From: Spodoptera frugiperda
Lineage: Eukaryota; Arthropoda; Insecta; Lepidoptera; Noctuidae
Assembly: GCF_023101765.2 (NCBI RefSeq)
Contig: NC_064238.1
Location: forward strand, 1,300,001-1,364,000
Reading direction: 5' to 3'
Length of the DNA stretch: 64,000 bases
Positions 1 through 10,486 of this stretch are shown piece after piece. Made by a program: the position numbers and the translations under genes. Positions within the stretch are counted from its first letter, which is position 1; the number at the start of each line of letters is the position of its first letter. Under the pieces are notes generated by a model, which was given only the letters and a program-made list of their open reading frames with translations, did no database searches and was not told the origin of the DNA.

Positions 1-129
1 TTGTGGTTATGTTAAGATAAGATTCTATTCTGCTAAGGTTCCAATGTTTTGGAATATCAATCAATTGATAAGTTTGTTCATCATGCATATTTGTTTCGCT
101 AATTTGCGTTTTTGTCCATTAATGGAGAA

Positions 130-418
130 GAGTACTTTTCCACCAGAGATGTGCTATGCTACATTGCGGTGGATGCGTTTGGCCTCCACCAATCATATTA
201 ATTGGTTTACATAGCTTGGCACTGGTGGAAATGGAGTCAGCTAAATTATGTTTTGTATGGAAAGATGCGTGCTCCTGATGGCTTCCTCCATATCGATATA
301 GCACATACTCGAACTGCAAATCTTACTCGCACAGCTATATAATTAAGTATCAGTGGAAACGGTCACGTTACATCTTAGTAGCATAGCCACATAACACTTT
401 TCTGGAGGAAAAGTACCT
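130..418 (+). mobile_element. Harbinger-like MITE, copy 1
   Basis: Non-autonomous DNA transposon copy. It opens GAGTACTTTTCCACCAGAG and closes with the inverted counterpart CTGGAGGAAAAGTACCT. It holds the family's internal landmarks: GATGCGTTTGGC, the CCACCAATCATATT segment and a CACTGGTGGAAA repeat of the terminal motif. TAA follows the right end. The expected left TAA reads GAA, probably mutated. Other copies carry TTA or TAA at the ends, which fits the 3-bp TWA target of PIF/Harbinger elements; the superfamily is inferred. There is no coding capacity. Confidence 0.75.
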
Positions 419-2674
419 TAAAACTCATAATATCAAGTACAATCAAAATTTTAACTAAACTCCTATTACATAGTAAACTTTAAAATAAATTACATAATAG
501 TATAAAAACCAAATATAATCAAAACTAAAACTTCTATCAAGAATCAAAATACAAACAAAATCAAGCTCTCAAATTCAGCACCAACTAGAATTTCACGCGA
601 AATTGGACCTTAAGTCCAGTACAATATCACAGCCGGCTAATAGAAAAACCTTCTAGTCTGACCTATTTGTTCCTAGTATTTGCAGCCACATTTCTCTGAG
701 ATTTTTGTGGACAACCGTAGCTTACGTATTTAATATAGCTCACTGGATAGCCACGGTATTTTTTCCGTTAACACTAGGATTTTTGACAAAATAAGGTCTT
801 ATAGGATTTTCCTTATTTCGTTCTAGGTGTTTGGTTAGAGAAATTATGTCTGTATTGAAGATAAATAAGACTTAAGTTGTTTACTCTATTGTATTATGTT
901 TAGGTTTTGTATTGTTATGATAGATTTTGAGAGAATTGTGTTTGTTTATTTATGTTGGCTGAAGGCGATTAACTCTTAAAGGTTACCTGCCAAAGAAATA
1001 AAGATATCTTTAGGCTATTAATACCTATATGGTGACGGTAAAAGGCAAACTTGAACTTATAATTTAATATAATAAGATTCAAATTGCCTATTGACCTTGA
1101 GCAAGCGGGGCGGTTAATGATCATTTTGTCTCAGTATAAGTAGATGATGATGACGATGATGAAATAAAATCGTTCTGTGTACGTGTCTGTAATTTATTTT
1201 GCCATAAGGAACAGAATCCAATTTAAATTGACACAAATCGTAACCCAACTATCGCAACAAATCTCGATAATAAGCACGTAATCCGAATCAATTCATTGAC
1301 ACTCCAACACATAGCGATTCACGAGCACTCCCTTCCAAAGCTTAACCTCGCTCATTTCTCGCTTCCCTTTAAACTTTATCAGCTCAGCTGGTAAATGCTC
1401 ACGCGAGCGATTTATTTCCTAGCAGCCCCAACGGATATCGAGCGTGCGGCCAATTTCATCACGTACACTCCTGTACGCTTTGTCAACGCCACGGTTACGA
1501 AATAAACGTATTTACCGTGGCTTGAATTAATCATAAACCATTGCTGCCAGCCGATGGCTTTGTTTTAAGAGCGAGGGTGAGCGATACCAAGCGTTTGATG
1601 TGTTTTCGGAGATGAAAATTTTGTGGCCCTGAGAGAGTTCTATTGTGATGTGGAGGTATAAACTATGGTTGTTTTCTCCGTATCACTGATTGTTGACTGA
1701 GTGTAAGTTTTTTATCACTAAGGTTTACTGTCCACGAAGCTTCATTTAACCAATGCATCAAACCGTGCGATATAAATGCGTGTGACGATACGCAGATCGT
1801 CGGATCGCAACGTTGAGATTTCGGGAACAGTTTTCATTGTTTCTAAACAAGATGCAAGCGTTATAGGTCACTAATTCATTTGTAGGTTGCATGCATTCGT
1901 GAAATGACGCGTCGTGGGTAATAAGCCTAATATAAAAAACGTACTCCTTTTATAATGTAAGTAAAGGTACCGTAATGAATTGGTGGCTTTTTTAGCGCTA
2001 TGAGTGATTAAGAACTTTTGCAATAAAGAACAAACAAAATAAATCTGAAAATAGTTAAAAACACATAGTATTTATCAAACAAAATCTACATAATATACTT
2101 CCCCCTAAAACACCCCACACTAATGCTCTCTTTGTTCTAACAAAATCTTGTCATAGTCTTGATTCCTATATAGAGATGGAAACTCAGCGAGTTGCATTTC
2201 TCGATAGCTGAATTGAAACCTGTTCAAACATGCTTTAAGTTTCCAACGACGCAGTGGATTTGCGAAAATTTACACGAACATTCACTATTCATAAGTGGGT
2301 TTAAACTTGCAAAACTGGATTTGAAAACTTTACTGTCTGTCTGTCTGTTCAACATTTTTGCGTCAGTTTTGCGACACGATCATACGTTGTGGTTGGTTGA
2401 AATTGGCTGGTAATTTATTGAGTAAAACTTTTTATATTTCTATATTTTTACAGATCGCTACGTTTTTCTTTAGTCATTCTGTTTGTCATATGTATTGTGA
2501 ACTGTTTACTCACTAATGATTGTGTAAATGTGTTTGTTTTTTTTTTATATCGTCACGCGTTTTATCTACTTAGGGGTGAACATTTGTTTGTGTATTTGCA
2601 CTATTTTCATATGGTGGCATTGCAAGTTGGCTATTTTTCGACACGATTTCGTGACTGTAGTTAGTTACAAAGCT
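419..2674. other. Unannotated AT-rich stretch; CpG-richer block near 1380-1600
   Basis: No convincing gene or repeat boundary is seen. A short GATGATGATGACGATGATGA run lies near 1145-1165, resembling the simple tails of insect LINEs. About 1380-1600 is less AT-biased, contains several CG dinucleotides and matches nothing else in the window, so it could be conserved non-coding DNA. The 73-codon open frame at 2192-2413 has no recognisable feature. Confidence 0.3.
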
Positions 2675-2808
2675 AAAGAGATATAGGGCAAAGCAGGAGT
2701 AGGAACGGAGTGGTTTTTAGTCAGTAAGAGTCTGACACTCCCTCTCGCCTCACCTAAAGTGGGAGAAGTCATTGGATGATTGTCACCCATCAAAAAAAAA
2801 GAGATATA
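2675..2808 (+). mobile_element. Poly-A-tailed short retroelement (family P), 5'-truncated, with target duplication
   Basis: The element body is 2686-2797. It carries the family core GTGGTTTTTAGTCAGTAAGA, then GTCTGACACTCCCTCTCGCC, GAAGTCATTGGATGATTG and an A-run. It starts well inside the full-length version seen at 9675, so it is 5'-truncated. AAAGAGATATA occurs at 2675-2685 and again at 2798-2808 (11 bp, the first bases overlapping the A-tail). Duplication plus A-tail plus 5' truncation is the signature of target-primed reverse transcription. Confidence 0.85.
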
Positions 2809-3029
2809 AGCTACTTTTATCCTTTCATGAAGAAATTGCGGACATAAAGAATATTTGGTCATACAATTTTATCAAAAACAGATTATTTTGCTTTACCAAG
2901 AACGTTATTAGTATGAAAATTTTTGCTACTACTAATATTGTCGTTATGTAGCTTTCAAAGAAAAAGAAATATACTACTATCATCAAAGTAGATTATCTGC
3001 TTATATTACGCTACAATGTTTATTCATGT
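2809..3029. other. Short unannotated spacer
   Basis: AT-rich DNA between the family P insertion and the LINE remnant. Nothing recognisable. Confidence 0.3.
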
Positions 3030-3290
3030 ATGAATATAATAGGCAATACAAGAAATATCTCAACAAGTATAATAAGTCTGAGAAGAAAAAAAATACTAGG
3101 CTCACGAGGTATTATTCCACATGTCGACAACATGTGGAATATGGAATCGGCTATCACTGTGCCGATAGTCCTGTCGGCCGATAGGTTAATACTCAACAGC
3201 CTCGACAACTACCTTAGGAGGCTGGCGATGGGCGGATATATCAAGGCCGATGATAAAGATGTATTTTATAATAAGTATTCAATAATGTAA
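3030..3290 (+). pseudogene. Remnant of a LINE retrotransposon C-terminus
   Basis: This is an 86-codon open frame. Its second half, containing TVPIVLSADRLILNSL then YLRRLAMGGYIKA, resembles the segment after the reverse transcriptase in insect non-LTR elements, where a hydrophobic PIV-LS strand is followed by a conserved SL-x3-L-x-x-L helix. The first about 35 residues do not fit. The frame ends soon after YIKA, before the further helix usually present. The DNA is also rich in small hairpins, for example ATTCCACATGT/ACATGTGGAAT at 3115-3141. The family assignment is from memory of such proteins. A chance resemblance is possible. Confidence 0.45.
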
Positions 3291-3539
3291 TTTTAGATAA
3301 TTTCAAATAAATATATATATAAAAAAATACATAGATACCAACATCAAAATTAAGTAATCAATTCCTTTAAACACGTAAATATTGTACTGTAACTCATATT
3401 TCCTTCAATAAATCAATCCAATAATATGAAGGGAAGTAAAAACAATGAAAATTCAACTGTTGACAACCGAACTCCGTAATTCCAGGATTACATGAAGCTC
3501 CAACCGTCACGAATTATCAATGAAGCACGCAAGCACCCA
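3291..3539. other. AT-rich spacer
   Basis: Contains an (AT)-rich run near 3310-3325. No gene or element recognised. Confidence 0.3.
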
Positions 3540-3725
3540 TCGGTAGTACATGAGCCCTGAATTTACTTTGTATAAGATGTGGCTTCCAAATGTGTAAAAG
3601 ACTTGAGATCATGTTGAAGATGTAGAAAATAGCACCTTCGGTAGTACATGAGCCCTGAATTTATTTTGAATAAGTCTTCCACATTTGAGATTCCTCTGAT
3701 GTTGAAGATGTAGAAAATATCATAT
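3540..3725 (+). repeat. Tandem duplication, about 98-bp unit, two copies
   Basis: CGGTAGTACATGAGCCCTGA starts at 3541 and again at 3639, a period of 98 bp. In both copies a closing stretch ATGTTGAAGATGTAGAAAAT follows. The middles have diverged by substitutions and small gaps. It is non-coding. Unequal exchange or replication slippage is the simplest origin. Confidence 0.8.
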
Positions 3726-3887
3726 TGTGTATTAATTAATTAAAATGAAATATGATCGGTTACGTCTATACAAATTTAGTACTGCTCAATGAAACTATTA
3801 AGTGACCGACCTTATATTCATTAAGCACTTAATATCTATATTCAAGAAATCACTCGTTTAATTTCGAGCGTATTTCTCCTCTGCCAT

Positions 3888-3970
3888 TGAAGAAGCCTGT
3901 GTCAAACAGTGGATGAGAACAGGCTGATGAAGATGTCTAGCAGTAGATGAGAACAGGCTGATGATGATTA
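3888..3970 (+). repeat. 3' end of an insect LINE/SINE, duplicated
   Basis: GATGAGAACAGGCTGATGA occurs twice about 40 bp apart, ending in a GATGATGATTA tail. CAGCAGTGGA...GGCTGATGATGATG is a very common insect retroelement terminus. Only the terminus is present, so the copy is strongly 5'-truncated. Confidence 0.55.
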
Positions 3971-6369
3971 TTAGTCTTTGAAAACTTAAAGTATTTCACT
4001 TTTGTGCATCGAAGCCAGAATTTGCCGATCTCCTTTCTTAAAGTGGTTCAATTCGCGGAACAGTAAGAAGAAAATAAAGTAGGAACATTTTATTTTTACC
4101 AAAAGAACATCAAGAAAAACTCCTATCTACGTTAGTACTTTAACAACACCTCAGAATTGTATTAACACTGATGTTTCCTAAAAAAAAAAACAGTTTTAAA
4201 ACTAAAAAACATTTTTGTAATAAAGTAAGAGCCACTAACAAAGACGAAGGAGTCTTAATAGGGCAGCAGGTAATGTTGTAGAACAGGATTATACAGTAGG
4301 TCAATGCTTTCATTTTTATTATAATAATACAATTTTTCTAGTAATTCTCGATACATTTCGTATTGCAATAAAAAGACAAAGATAAATGATAGGACAAGAC
4401 ACTATCATGAAAAACAAGTTGTAATTTAACCAAATTAATTCGAATTTAAGTACAAAAAAAAATTATAAATCCTCATAAACAGCCTAGTGATAATCCACAA
4501 CTGGGCTGGCATTCTCTAAATAAGAGGGTTTGCTATAATCTCCATGCTTGGAAAGCGAGTTGAAGATCGCAGTTGAATAGTAAGTTAAGGTATCTTAAAT
4601 AATTATGTAGTTCCTTAGTGGGTTTCTGTAACATTCAGGACAGGAAAACTAAGGTTGGTTACTGATGTAGTCTACATAAGGACAGAAAAATAATATTCAA
4701 ATACACTAAAATGTATTATATACCTACATCAGAATTCTCACTTACATCACCAACAAACTAAAGTCCAAATTCTTTTGCAGCCTGTAAATGTTTCCACTGT
4801 TCCATTGCATCTTTTGACCATTGCACGAAGCGAGTTGGGGTCGCTTACTGAACTAAATTATTGTACCTCTGAAATATTTTCTCCTCTGTGAAAATTCTTA
4901 GGAAAGCGAAAAGCTGTTGTTTTATATAAATACAAAAACGTTCCCTTTTACAAAACGTATTTAGTTGATATTTCTGTTCTATGAGCTTTTCAACTAAGAT
5001 TAAAAATTCATTGTCTTTAATATCAAACTCTGTCGTTTTCTCCAGCTAAGTGGGCACTAGATTAGGCAGCATTAGGTTTTAATAATTTCAGCAATATTTT
5101 GAGTACTAAAGACGCTTTTAATAAATAGCTCGGATTAGGTTTTAAAGTATTACTTCAATTTTATTCTCGAACAACGTAAATACAGAGACAATAAATTGAA
5201 ATTACTTGGAGGAAATATCTGTCCGTTTAATCATTGCTGTTGTAATAGTTTCTATTTGCTTGTTTTATGCCTAAAAAGATGGCGAATTTTAATCTAAATC
5301 TACAAGTAAAATTGCCCATTTTGTACCGAGAATATAGGAGCTTTAAGTAAATCTTAATTACAAAACAATGAATCCAAGAAAACGTAACGTTTATTTATTC
5401 ATTCACATCGCGATTACTGGCTTAATTCCGTCTTAGATCGACCTTAACAATAAATATTACAAGCAATCTCAAAGCAATCCATTAAGAGAAAATAAATTGT
5501 AAAAAAACAAAGGTAAGTTTAAAAAGTATTTAAAGCTAAACGAACGCCAGATTACGATGTCCTTTAAATTAAGTCTGAGAGTTGCAGGTGATGAATATTT
5601 AAAACAAGAGAGAATAGGGTCCGCATTGATCGCTCTGGCTTACTTAGAGGTCCGTCCTACTGAATGTATATCAGGAGACTTTTATATTTTAATGGGATTA
5701 GCTTACTTTTTATTCATAGCTTACTTGGTTTGGTTATTCAAAGAATATGTACAGCAACCACAGAACATATTTCAAGGTCAAATAAGCAGAGTTATTTCGT
5801 AAGCCAAAACAATAGTTTGATGTATTTGTGTTTGATATTAAAAGTCATATAGCATAATAAATTTTTGAGGTATAACAATTAGATTTTTAGACAATAGTCC
5901 AAGTGAATAACTGAATCATATTCGCTGGACTTCAATGTTCCGGTGTTTTCATGGTTGTATCTACTGTAGATCCTGGTTTACAGGATTTGCAGCGGTATGG
6001 GAGGTTGTGGCGAGCTTGTCCCATTTAAGAACTGAATCGTATAATTAACATGTAAGTTTCTGCAGAAAACGTTGTATAAATTTAAGTACTATTTTATTGA
6101 TTTTGAACAACTTTTTTTTTGGTTTAAGTAAATATAAATACACTTAACAAAAGAACGATTCTCTTACATTTCTTTTTAAAATCCAAAGCACGAAATAAAA
6201 GCCGATTGGTAGTTAATTAGTTAAATGTGGAGATTAAGTAGCTCTAAATCTTTGGTCTCCGTGACAAATGTTCTAAATGTAGATCAAATATTAATGACTT
6301 GAGATACGCTAAGTAGGAATAAGCTTGTTTTACTAGATAAGGTAGTGAAGGATCATTTATTTGTTGTAA
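3971..6369. other. Unannotated AT-rich stretch
   Basis: No element with definable ends is seen. A frame at 5557-5802 (81 codons, ATG) has a hydrophobic run YILMGLAYFLFIAYLVWLF that could be membrane-spanning. It has no recognisable domain, splice context or codon bias, so I do not call a gene. The segment at 4490-4565 may be an old repeat fragment, but I cannot place it. Confidence 0.3.
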
Positions 6370-6674
6370 AACTTACCATCACACTAATAGGTATTATAAA
6401 TTTGAAAGTATGATTGTTTGGATGTTTGTCCGTCAATCATGCTGAAAGTACAGACACGTTATGAGCTGACTTGGGTGATAGGATATTTTATCCCACGGGA
6501 ACGCGGACAAAGCCGCTGGCAGAAACTAGTTTAATATATTTACTTACTAGCCATTTCTGACCGCAATCTTTCCCTCTTCTAAATTTCATCTTGATCCCTT
6601 CAGCCGTTTTGACATTATTGAATAACACATAAACACACACAAATATTCGATTTTATAATATTAGTAGGATAGTA
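6370..6674 (+). repeat. RTE-like/MITE-like repeat with inverted terminal sequences
   Basis: It starts ATCACACTAATAGGTATTATAAAT and ends TTTATAATATTAGTAGGAT, the inverse of the start apart from a small insertion. Inside is the common insect-repeat stretch TGAGCTGACTTGGGTGATAG...CCCACGGGAACGCGGACAAAGCCGCTGGCAGAAACTAGT. Further pieces of this repeat lie at 11.2, 11.8, 31.7 and 60.7 kb. I cannot say which transposon class created it. Confidence 0.6.
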
Positions 6675-7354
6675 AGATGATAAACAGGTTTGACCGCGTT
6701 GTATGAGTACTTTCGGTGCAGTGGCTTTCGGGCTAATGTACCAGGTGCTTTAGCTTCTATTTCAGTACAAATTAGTTCTTTGAGTAATCGAACAAACAAG
6801 TATGCCATTATGCCATTATAAATATAGGCCATTACTATACCAAAACATCAGAATTCAATAGACCCAACCGACAAATAAAAACAATTACCAACCATTTATG
6901 TGAGTTATTCAACAAAATACAACCCAAAATAATTTAGAGGTTATATTTTCATATAAATAGGTACAGTTGAGCAATTAACCCGTCGCTTAATTAACAAAGT
7001 TTTAGCTCTTACCCTAGATTCAACCGTCTAAACTGTAGGTCAAGCGGCATAATACGTAACGTGTAAATAAACTGGTATAACCCAATTTAAATTAGAACCT
7101 AGTTTTTGGTCTAATAAGCTGAATATGACTGTGAGAAGTGAAGATGTAGCCTAATAGTCTAAAAGCTTCTGAACTCTCCAAATCAAGTTTACCCTGTAAG
7201 ACCACAAATGTGTAAGATGATGATTTGCATCACGCTAAGGACAATGGTCACGATGAATTGCACAACTTGATTCCTCCTAGTCTTTTCTATCACCGCACGA
7301 AGCGTTTCTCTCTAGACTTCCTTGTGCGAACTGCTAAAGAGTAGAATACTTTGC
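6675..7354. other. Unannotated AT-rich stretch
   Basis: No gene or repeat recognised. Confidence 0.3.
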
Positions 7355-7481
7355 CAGAGCAGACGGATCACCTGATGGTAAGCCAATGGCGTTATAAGCG
7401 CGTTGCCGGCCTTTTGGGGGATAGGAATATAAGGGTTATTGGAGAATTGAGGATAGGGTGTAAATGGGGGAAGTAATTGAG
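7355..7481 (-). repeat. Family E short element, fragment
   Basis: Family E opens GTGGGAGAGCCATGCTTCGG and ends GTTTACCGGCTTATACCATA plus A-tail. This copy is inverted: AGCAGACGGATCACCTGATGG then GCGTTGCCGGCCTTTTGG and an eroded GGAATATAAGGGTTATTGG part. It lacks the family 5' third and the tail. No target duplication is visible. Confidence 0.75.
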
Positions 7482-8045
7482 CGAACTGTTGAATGAGTGA
7501 GAGAATGATTGTCTTACAAAATATCATCATACATATTTCTAGACGCACTTTATTCAGAGTAATCAGTTGCTCTCAGACTTTAACATTGAAATCGCTGATT
7601 ATACTATGGTTAGCCAAAATGTACAATTGTATTGCGTTAACGAATTCATTATGTAAATGTGTGTTCTTGTGTCTGGTGATACTCGGTTTTGTGTGGCAGC
7701 TGCCGATAAATGCTGCTTATATTACGATCATTGTTATTCCGTATAATTGCCAAAGCTAATTGGTTAAGCAATATTTGTCTCGAAGATATTGCAATTATAA
7801 CATCGCTGGCGGCGATGTAGTAAGTTACTGATTATACTACTTCTTGATCGTCTTCCGTATTGTAATTGATATAAGGTCTATATTTACATAGCACTAATTA
7901 CTGTGCAATAAGGACAATAGAATTCCTTTCATAGATAATCATCAACTTTATAGCCTAGGTATTTACTTAAACGACTAACTCTAGATAACAGCATCGACTA
8001 GTCATGCTGTGAGATTATAAAAATCCCTTAAGAATTCCTTCACTC
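7482..8045. other. Unannotated stretch
   Basis: Contains an 88-codon frame (7493-7759) with no recognisable feature. Nothing else is seen. Confidence 0.3.
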
Positions 8046-8185
8046 ATGTCAGTGGTGTCTAAATAATCTTAGCAAGTACATACAATTTAGAAAAAGTCTT
8101 AGTGGTGCTTGCTGTTGGTAGATTTCGATCTGATACCCTCATGCATGAGAAGCGGGCGTCTTAACCTCCGGGCCACCAGGGCATC
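8046..8185 (-). mobile_element. tRNA-headed SINE, family C, partial
   Basis: Minus-strand copy containing GTCTAAATAATCTTAG, GTTGGTAGATTTCGATC (a degraded inverse of the Pol III B box) and CATGCATGAGAAGCGGGCGTCTTAACCTCCGGGCCACC, the inverse of the tRNA-like head. The 3' half present in the longer copies at 12.1 and 57.9 kb is absent. Confidence 0.65.
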
Positions 8186-8266
8186 ACGATATCACTAATG
8201 CCTATATGATACGCGATGTAGATATTTACCAAAGTGAGTGCAGTCACATTGATATGCTACAGCACT

Positions 8267-8430
8267 ACGTCACTTACTCCGGAGCTGCAGACTACCTAGC
8301 GGATTTCGGGATCCAGCTCGAAGGGCAAGAGTAGGAACGGGGTGGTTTTTAGTCAGTAAGAGTCTGACACTCCCTTTCGCCTCGCCCAAGGCGGGAGTCA
8401 TTGGATGCTCCTTAAAAAAACAGACGTCAC
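8267..8430 (+). mobile_element. Poly-A-tailed short retroelement (family P), near full length
   Basis: GGAGCTGCAGACTACCTAGC opens the body at about 8281. The family core GTGGTTTTTAGTCAGTAAGA follows, then CTTAAAAAAA. A possible 7-bp duplication, ACGTCAC, occurs at 8267-8273 and 8424-8430. It is short, so this is weaker than the duplications of other copies. The segment TAGCGGATTTCGGGATCC...GGCTCGAAGG-like could correspond to a weak Pol III promoter. Confidence 0.75.
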
Positions 8431-8927
8431 AGACATCAAAATTAAGTAGTATGATCAATACTAGCTGTCTACGATAAAAAAACATTTTCACAATATCAGT
8501 AACCACATGAAATATCACTGTATATGTATACGCCTTCAAGGTTTCACGAGAAGGCAATAAGGGCTGATATTTCAGCTTTATGTATTTCAACCGCGATAAA
8601 TCTAATTACTTTGAGTAAATATGTAGATGTATGCTTATACATTCTGGTTCATACATTACTCATCATTATGACTACGAGTAGGTAAAACAATGTTTTCTCA
8701 TAAATATTTGTTTTCATTCCATTCATGAACATGTGTATTTAATAAACAATATCATGTTCATGTTTAGTTGTAATATACGTGTCTTGTTAGAATATTAAAC
8801 AAAGTTTTGGTTCGCCAGAGTAGTACCTATAGGTACGTAGACTAGACTGATTGTTAGGTTCTGAGAATTTCCCACCAGACATCGCAATGAGTTTGTGGGT
8901 GTTCGTAACTATGTTACAAATCCTTGC
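8431..8927. other. Unannotated AT-rich stretch
   Basis: No gene or repeat boundary recognised. Confidence 0.3.
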
Positions 8928-9239
8928 TTTGCTCATTATACATACATACATACATACATATCGTCACGCCTTTAAATCCCCGAAGGGGTAGGCAGAGGTG
9001 CACAATGTACACCCACTTTTCACAATTTATATTGTAAGTCCCATGTAATAGGTGGTGAGCCTATTGCCATATACCGGGCACATTTCCAGACTCCGTGCTA
9101 CCACTGAGAAATTTTGGAAAAACCGAAAAAAGCCCAGTAATACTTCGCCCGACCCGGGAATCGAACCCGAGACCCCTTGCCCGGCAGTCGCACTTGCAAC
9201 CACTCGGCCAACGAGGCAGTCAAAGATTTTGCTCATTAT
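8928..9239 (-). mobile_element. tRNA-derived SINE (family A), full length, with 12-bp target duplication
   Basis: On the minus strand the head reads TGCCTCGTTGGCCGAGTGGTT. It contains a textbook A box (TGGCCGAGTGGTT, 9199-9211 inverted) and a B box (GGTTCGATTCC, 9157-9167 inverted). The body continues through AGCCCAGTAATACTTCGC inverted to GGGATTTAAAGGCGTGACGATATG and ends in a (TATG)n tail, seen as (CATA)n at 8941-8962. TTTGCTCATTAT is duplicated at 8928-8939 and 9228-9239. The element is 8940-9227. Transcription would be by RNA polymerase III. It is not a functional tRNA, because the body lacks cloverleaf completion. Confidence 0.92.
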
Positions 9240-9265
9240 GTTATTGGATATTCTTTATTATTATT

Positions 9266-9445
9266 AAGTGTGGGAGAGCCATGCTTTGGCATAAGAGGGC
9301 CGGCTCGACCGGAGTCATACCACGACCTCACATAAAACCGACGTGAAACAACGCTTACGTAGTGTGAGTGAGGTTACTGGAGGCCCAATGACCCTCCTTC
9401 CCAATCTTCAAAATCCCCGATTACCCCAAAACCCTTTAATACTTA
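9266..9445 (+). mobile_element. Family E short element, 3'-truncated
   Basis: Intact 5' end AGTGTGGGAGAGCCATGC, then CGGCTCGACCGGAGT, GAAACAACGCTTACG and AATCCCCGATTACCCC. The 3' half (GTAACGCCTCTGG... to the A-tail) is missing. It sits 27 bp beyond the target duplication of the SINE at 8940. Confidence 0.75.
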
Positions 9446-9661
9446 TCCTCCAAAAACCAATACTTGTTTACTTACGATTAGAATGATGACAGTTAGTAAT
9501 GAGTAATCGCAAACATCCAGTCAGTCTTATATTTAGAACAAAACTTTACATAGTTAAGAACAAACAAAAACTTATACATTAATATAATTATGTAGTTGAA
9601 AACAAACACATATGTATACTAAAATGTATATAAAAGTATGTCTGGGCGGAGTAAAATTCCA
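9446..9661. other. AT-rich spacer
   Basis: Nothing recognised. Confidence 0.3.
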
Positions 9662-9849
9662 GTACATGATGTTTCCGGAGCTGCGGACTACCTAGCGGGT
9701 TTACCGGGGCTCCGGCTCGAAGGGCAAGAGTAGGAACGGGGTGGTTTTTAGTCAGTAAGAGTCTGACACTCCCTCTCGCCTCGCCCAAGGCGGGAGAAGT
9801 CATTGGATGATTTTCCACCCTAAAAAAAAAAAAAAAGTATATGATGTTT
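9662..9849 (+). mobile_element. Poly-A-tailed short retroelement (family P), full length, reference copy
   Basis: The body is 9675-9836. It runs CCGGAGCTGCGGACTACCTAG, TTACCGGGGCTCCGGCTCGA, GTGGTTTTTAGTCAGTAAGA, CTCTCGCCTCGCCCAAGGCG, GTCATTGGATGATTTTCC and a 15-base A-run. GTACATGATGTTT at 9662-9674 recurs as GTATATGATGTTT at 9837-9849, a 13-bp target duplication with one mismatch. This is the most complete short-form copy and defines the family ends. Confidence 0.9.
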
Positions 9850-10061
9850 TGTTTACTTACTCACTGGAGCAAATAATGAAATGAACTAAAATAGAAATTA
9901 GCTTTCACGTGTTCTAGAGAGTTTCCTAGTATTCGAAAATTGAGTCGTTTGACTTGAAACCTAAATAGCAATAGTGTAATAGACACCAGTAATAAGGTCG
10001 TAAGTTAATTTAAGGAATTTAACTTCTTAGAATTACTACAGAATTACTACTAGGCGCTGAT
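9850..10061. other. AT-rich spacer
   Basis: Nothing recognised. Confidence 0.3.
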
Positions 10062-10359
10062 AATAATGTTGACTGCCTCTTTGGTAGAGTAGTCGTAAGA
10101 GCGACTGCGACAAGGGGCCTATGGTCAGATAAAGTAATACTGAGCCCTTTTCGATTCTGTCTCAGTTGTAGCAAGGAGTCTGGAATTGTGCTTAGTATAA
10201 GACAATAAGCTCACCTCTTACTACATGGGATTTATAACACAAATGGTAAAACGTAGATTTACATTGTATAGCAGCATAACGTGCCGTAATGTGCACCTCT
10301 GCCTACCTCTTCTAGGATAAAAGGCGTGACGCTACTTGCGTTACTAAAAATAATGTTGT
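10062..10359 (+). mobile_element. tRNA-derived SINE (family A), diverged full-length copy with target duplication
   Basis: The head TGCCTCTTTGGTAGAGTAG is followed by a diverged B-box region (CTATGGTCAGAT). The body AGCAAGGAGTCTGGAATTGTG, TACTACATGGGATTTATAACAC and GTGCACCTCTGCCTACC ends in AAAGGCGTGACG. AATAATGTTG occurs at 10062-10071 and 10350-10359. The element is 10072-10349. It is older than the copy at 8940 judging by substitutions, and its B box is probably dead. Confidence 0.8.
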
Positions 10360-10360
10360 C

Positions 10361-10480
10361 AATGACTTCTCCCGCCTTGAACAAGGAGAGAGGTAGTGTC
10401 AGACTCTTACTGACTAAAAACCACCCAGTTCCTACTTCAGCTTTTCAAGCCGGAGTCCCGCTAGGCAAGCCGCAACTCAT
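10361..10480 (-). mobile_element. Family P element, inverted, abutting a SINE
   Basis: Inverse of the family core: AATGACTTCTCCCGCCTTG, then GTGTCAGACTCTTACTGACT and CGGAGTCCCGCTAGGCAAGC. The A-tail and last bases are missing on the left, where it directly abuts the right target duplication of the SINE. It probably predates or was clipped by that insertion. Confidence 0.75.
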
Positions 10481-10486
10481 GTCAAT

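Noticed and set aside
5557..5802. 81-codon frame with a hydrophobic membrane-like segment
   Set aside because: No family resemblance, no splice or promoter context. Length is within chance for this size of window.
8270..8590. 106-codon minus-strand frame, repeated elsewhere as similar peptides (2665, 9588, 10326, 17326)
   Set aside because: The recurring peptide (…ARGSVRLLLTKNHPVP…) is only the translated family P repeat, not a protein family.
9157..9211. Possible tRNA gene (A and B boxes)
   Set aside because: The boxes belong to a SINE with tail and target duplication; the sequence does not complete a tRNA. The same holds for 57197-57251, 61831-61903 and 29265-29276.
9052..9346. Similar short peptides at 9052, 9095 and 57059 (…SNTSPDP-IEPETPCPAVA…)
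   Set aside because: Translation of the family A SINE, not a gene family.
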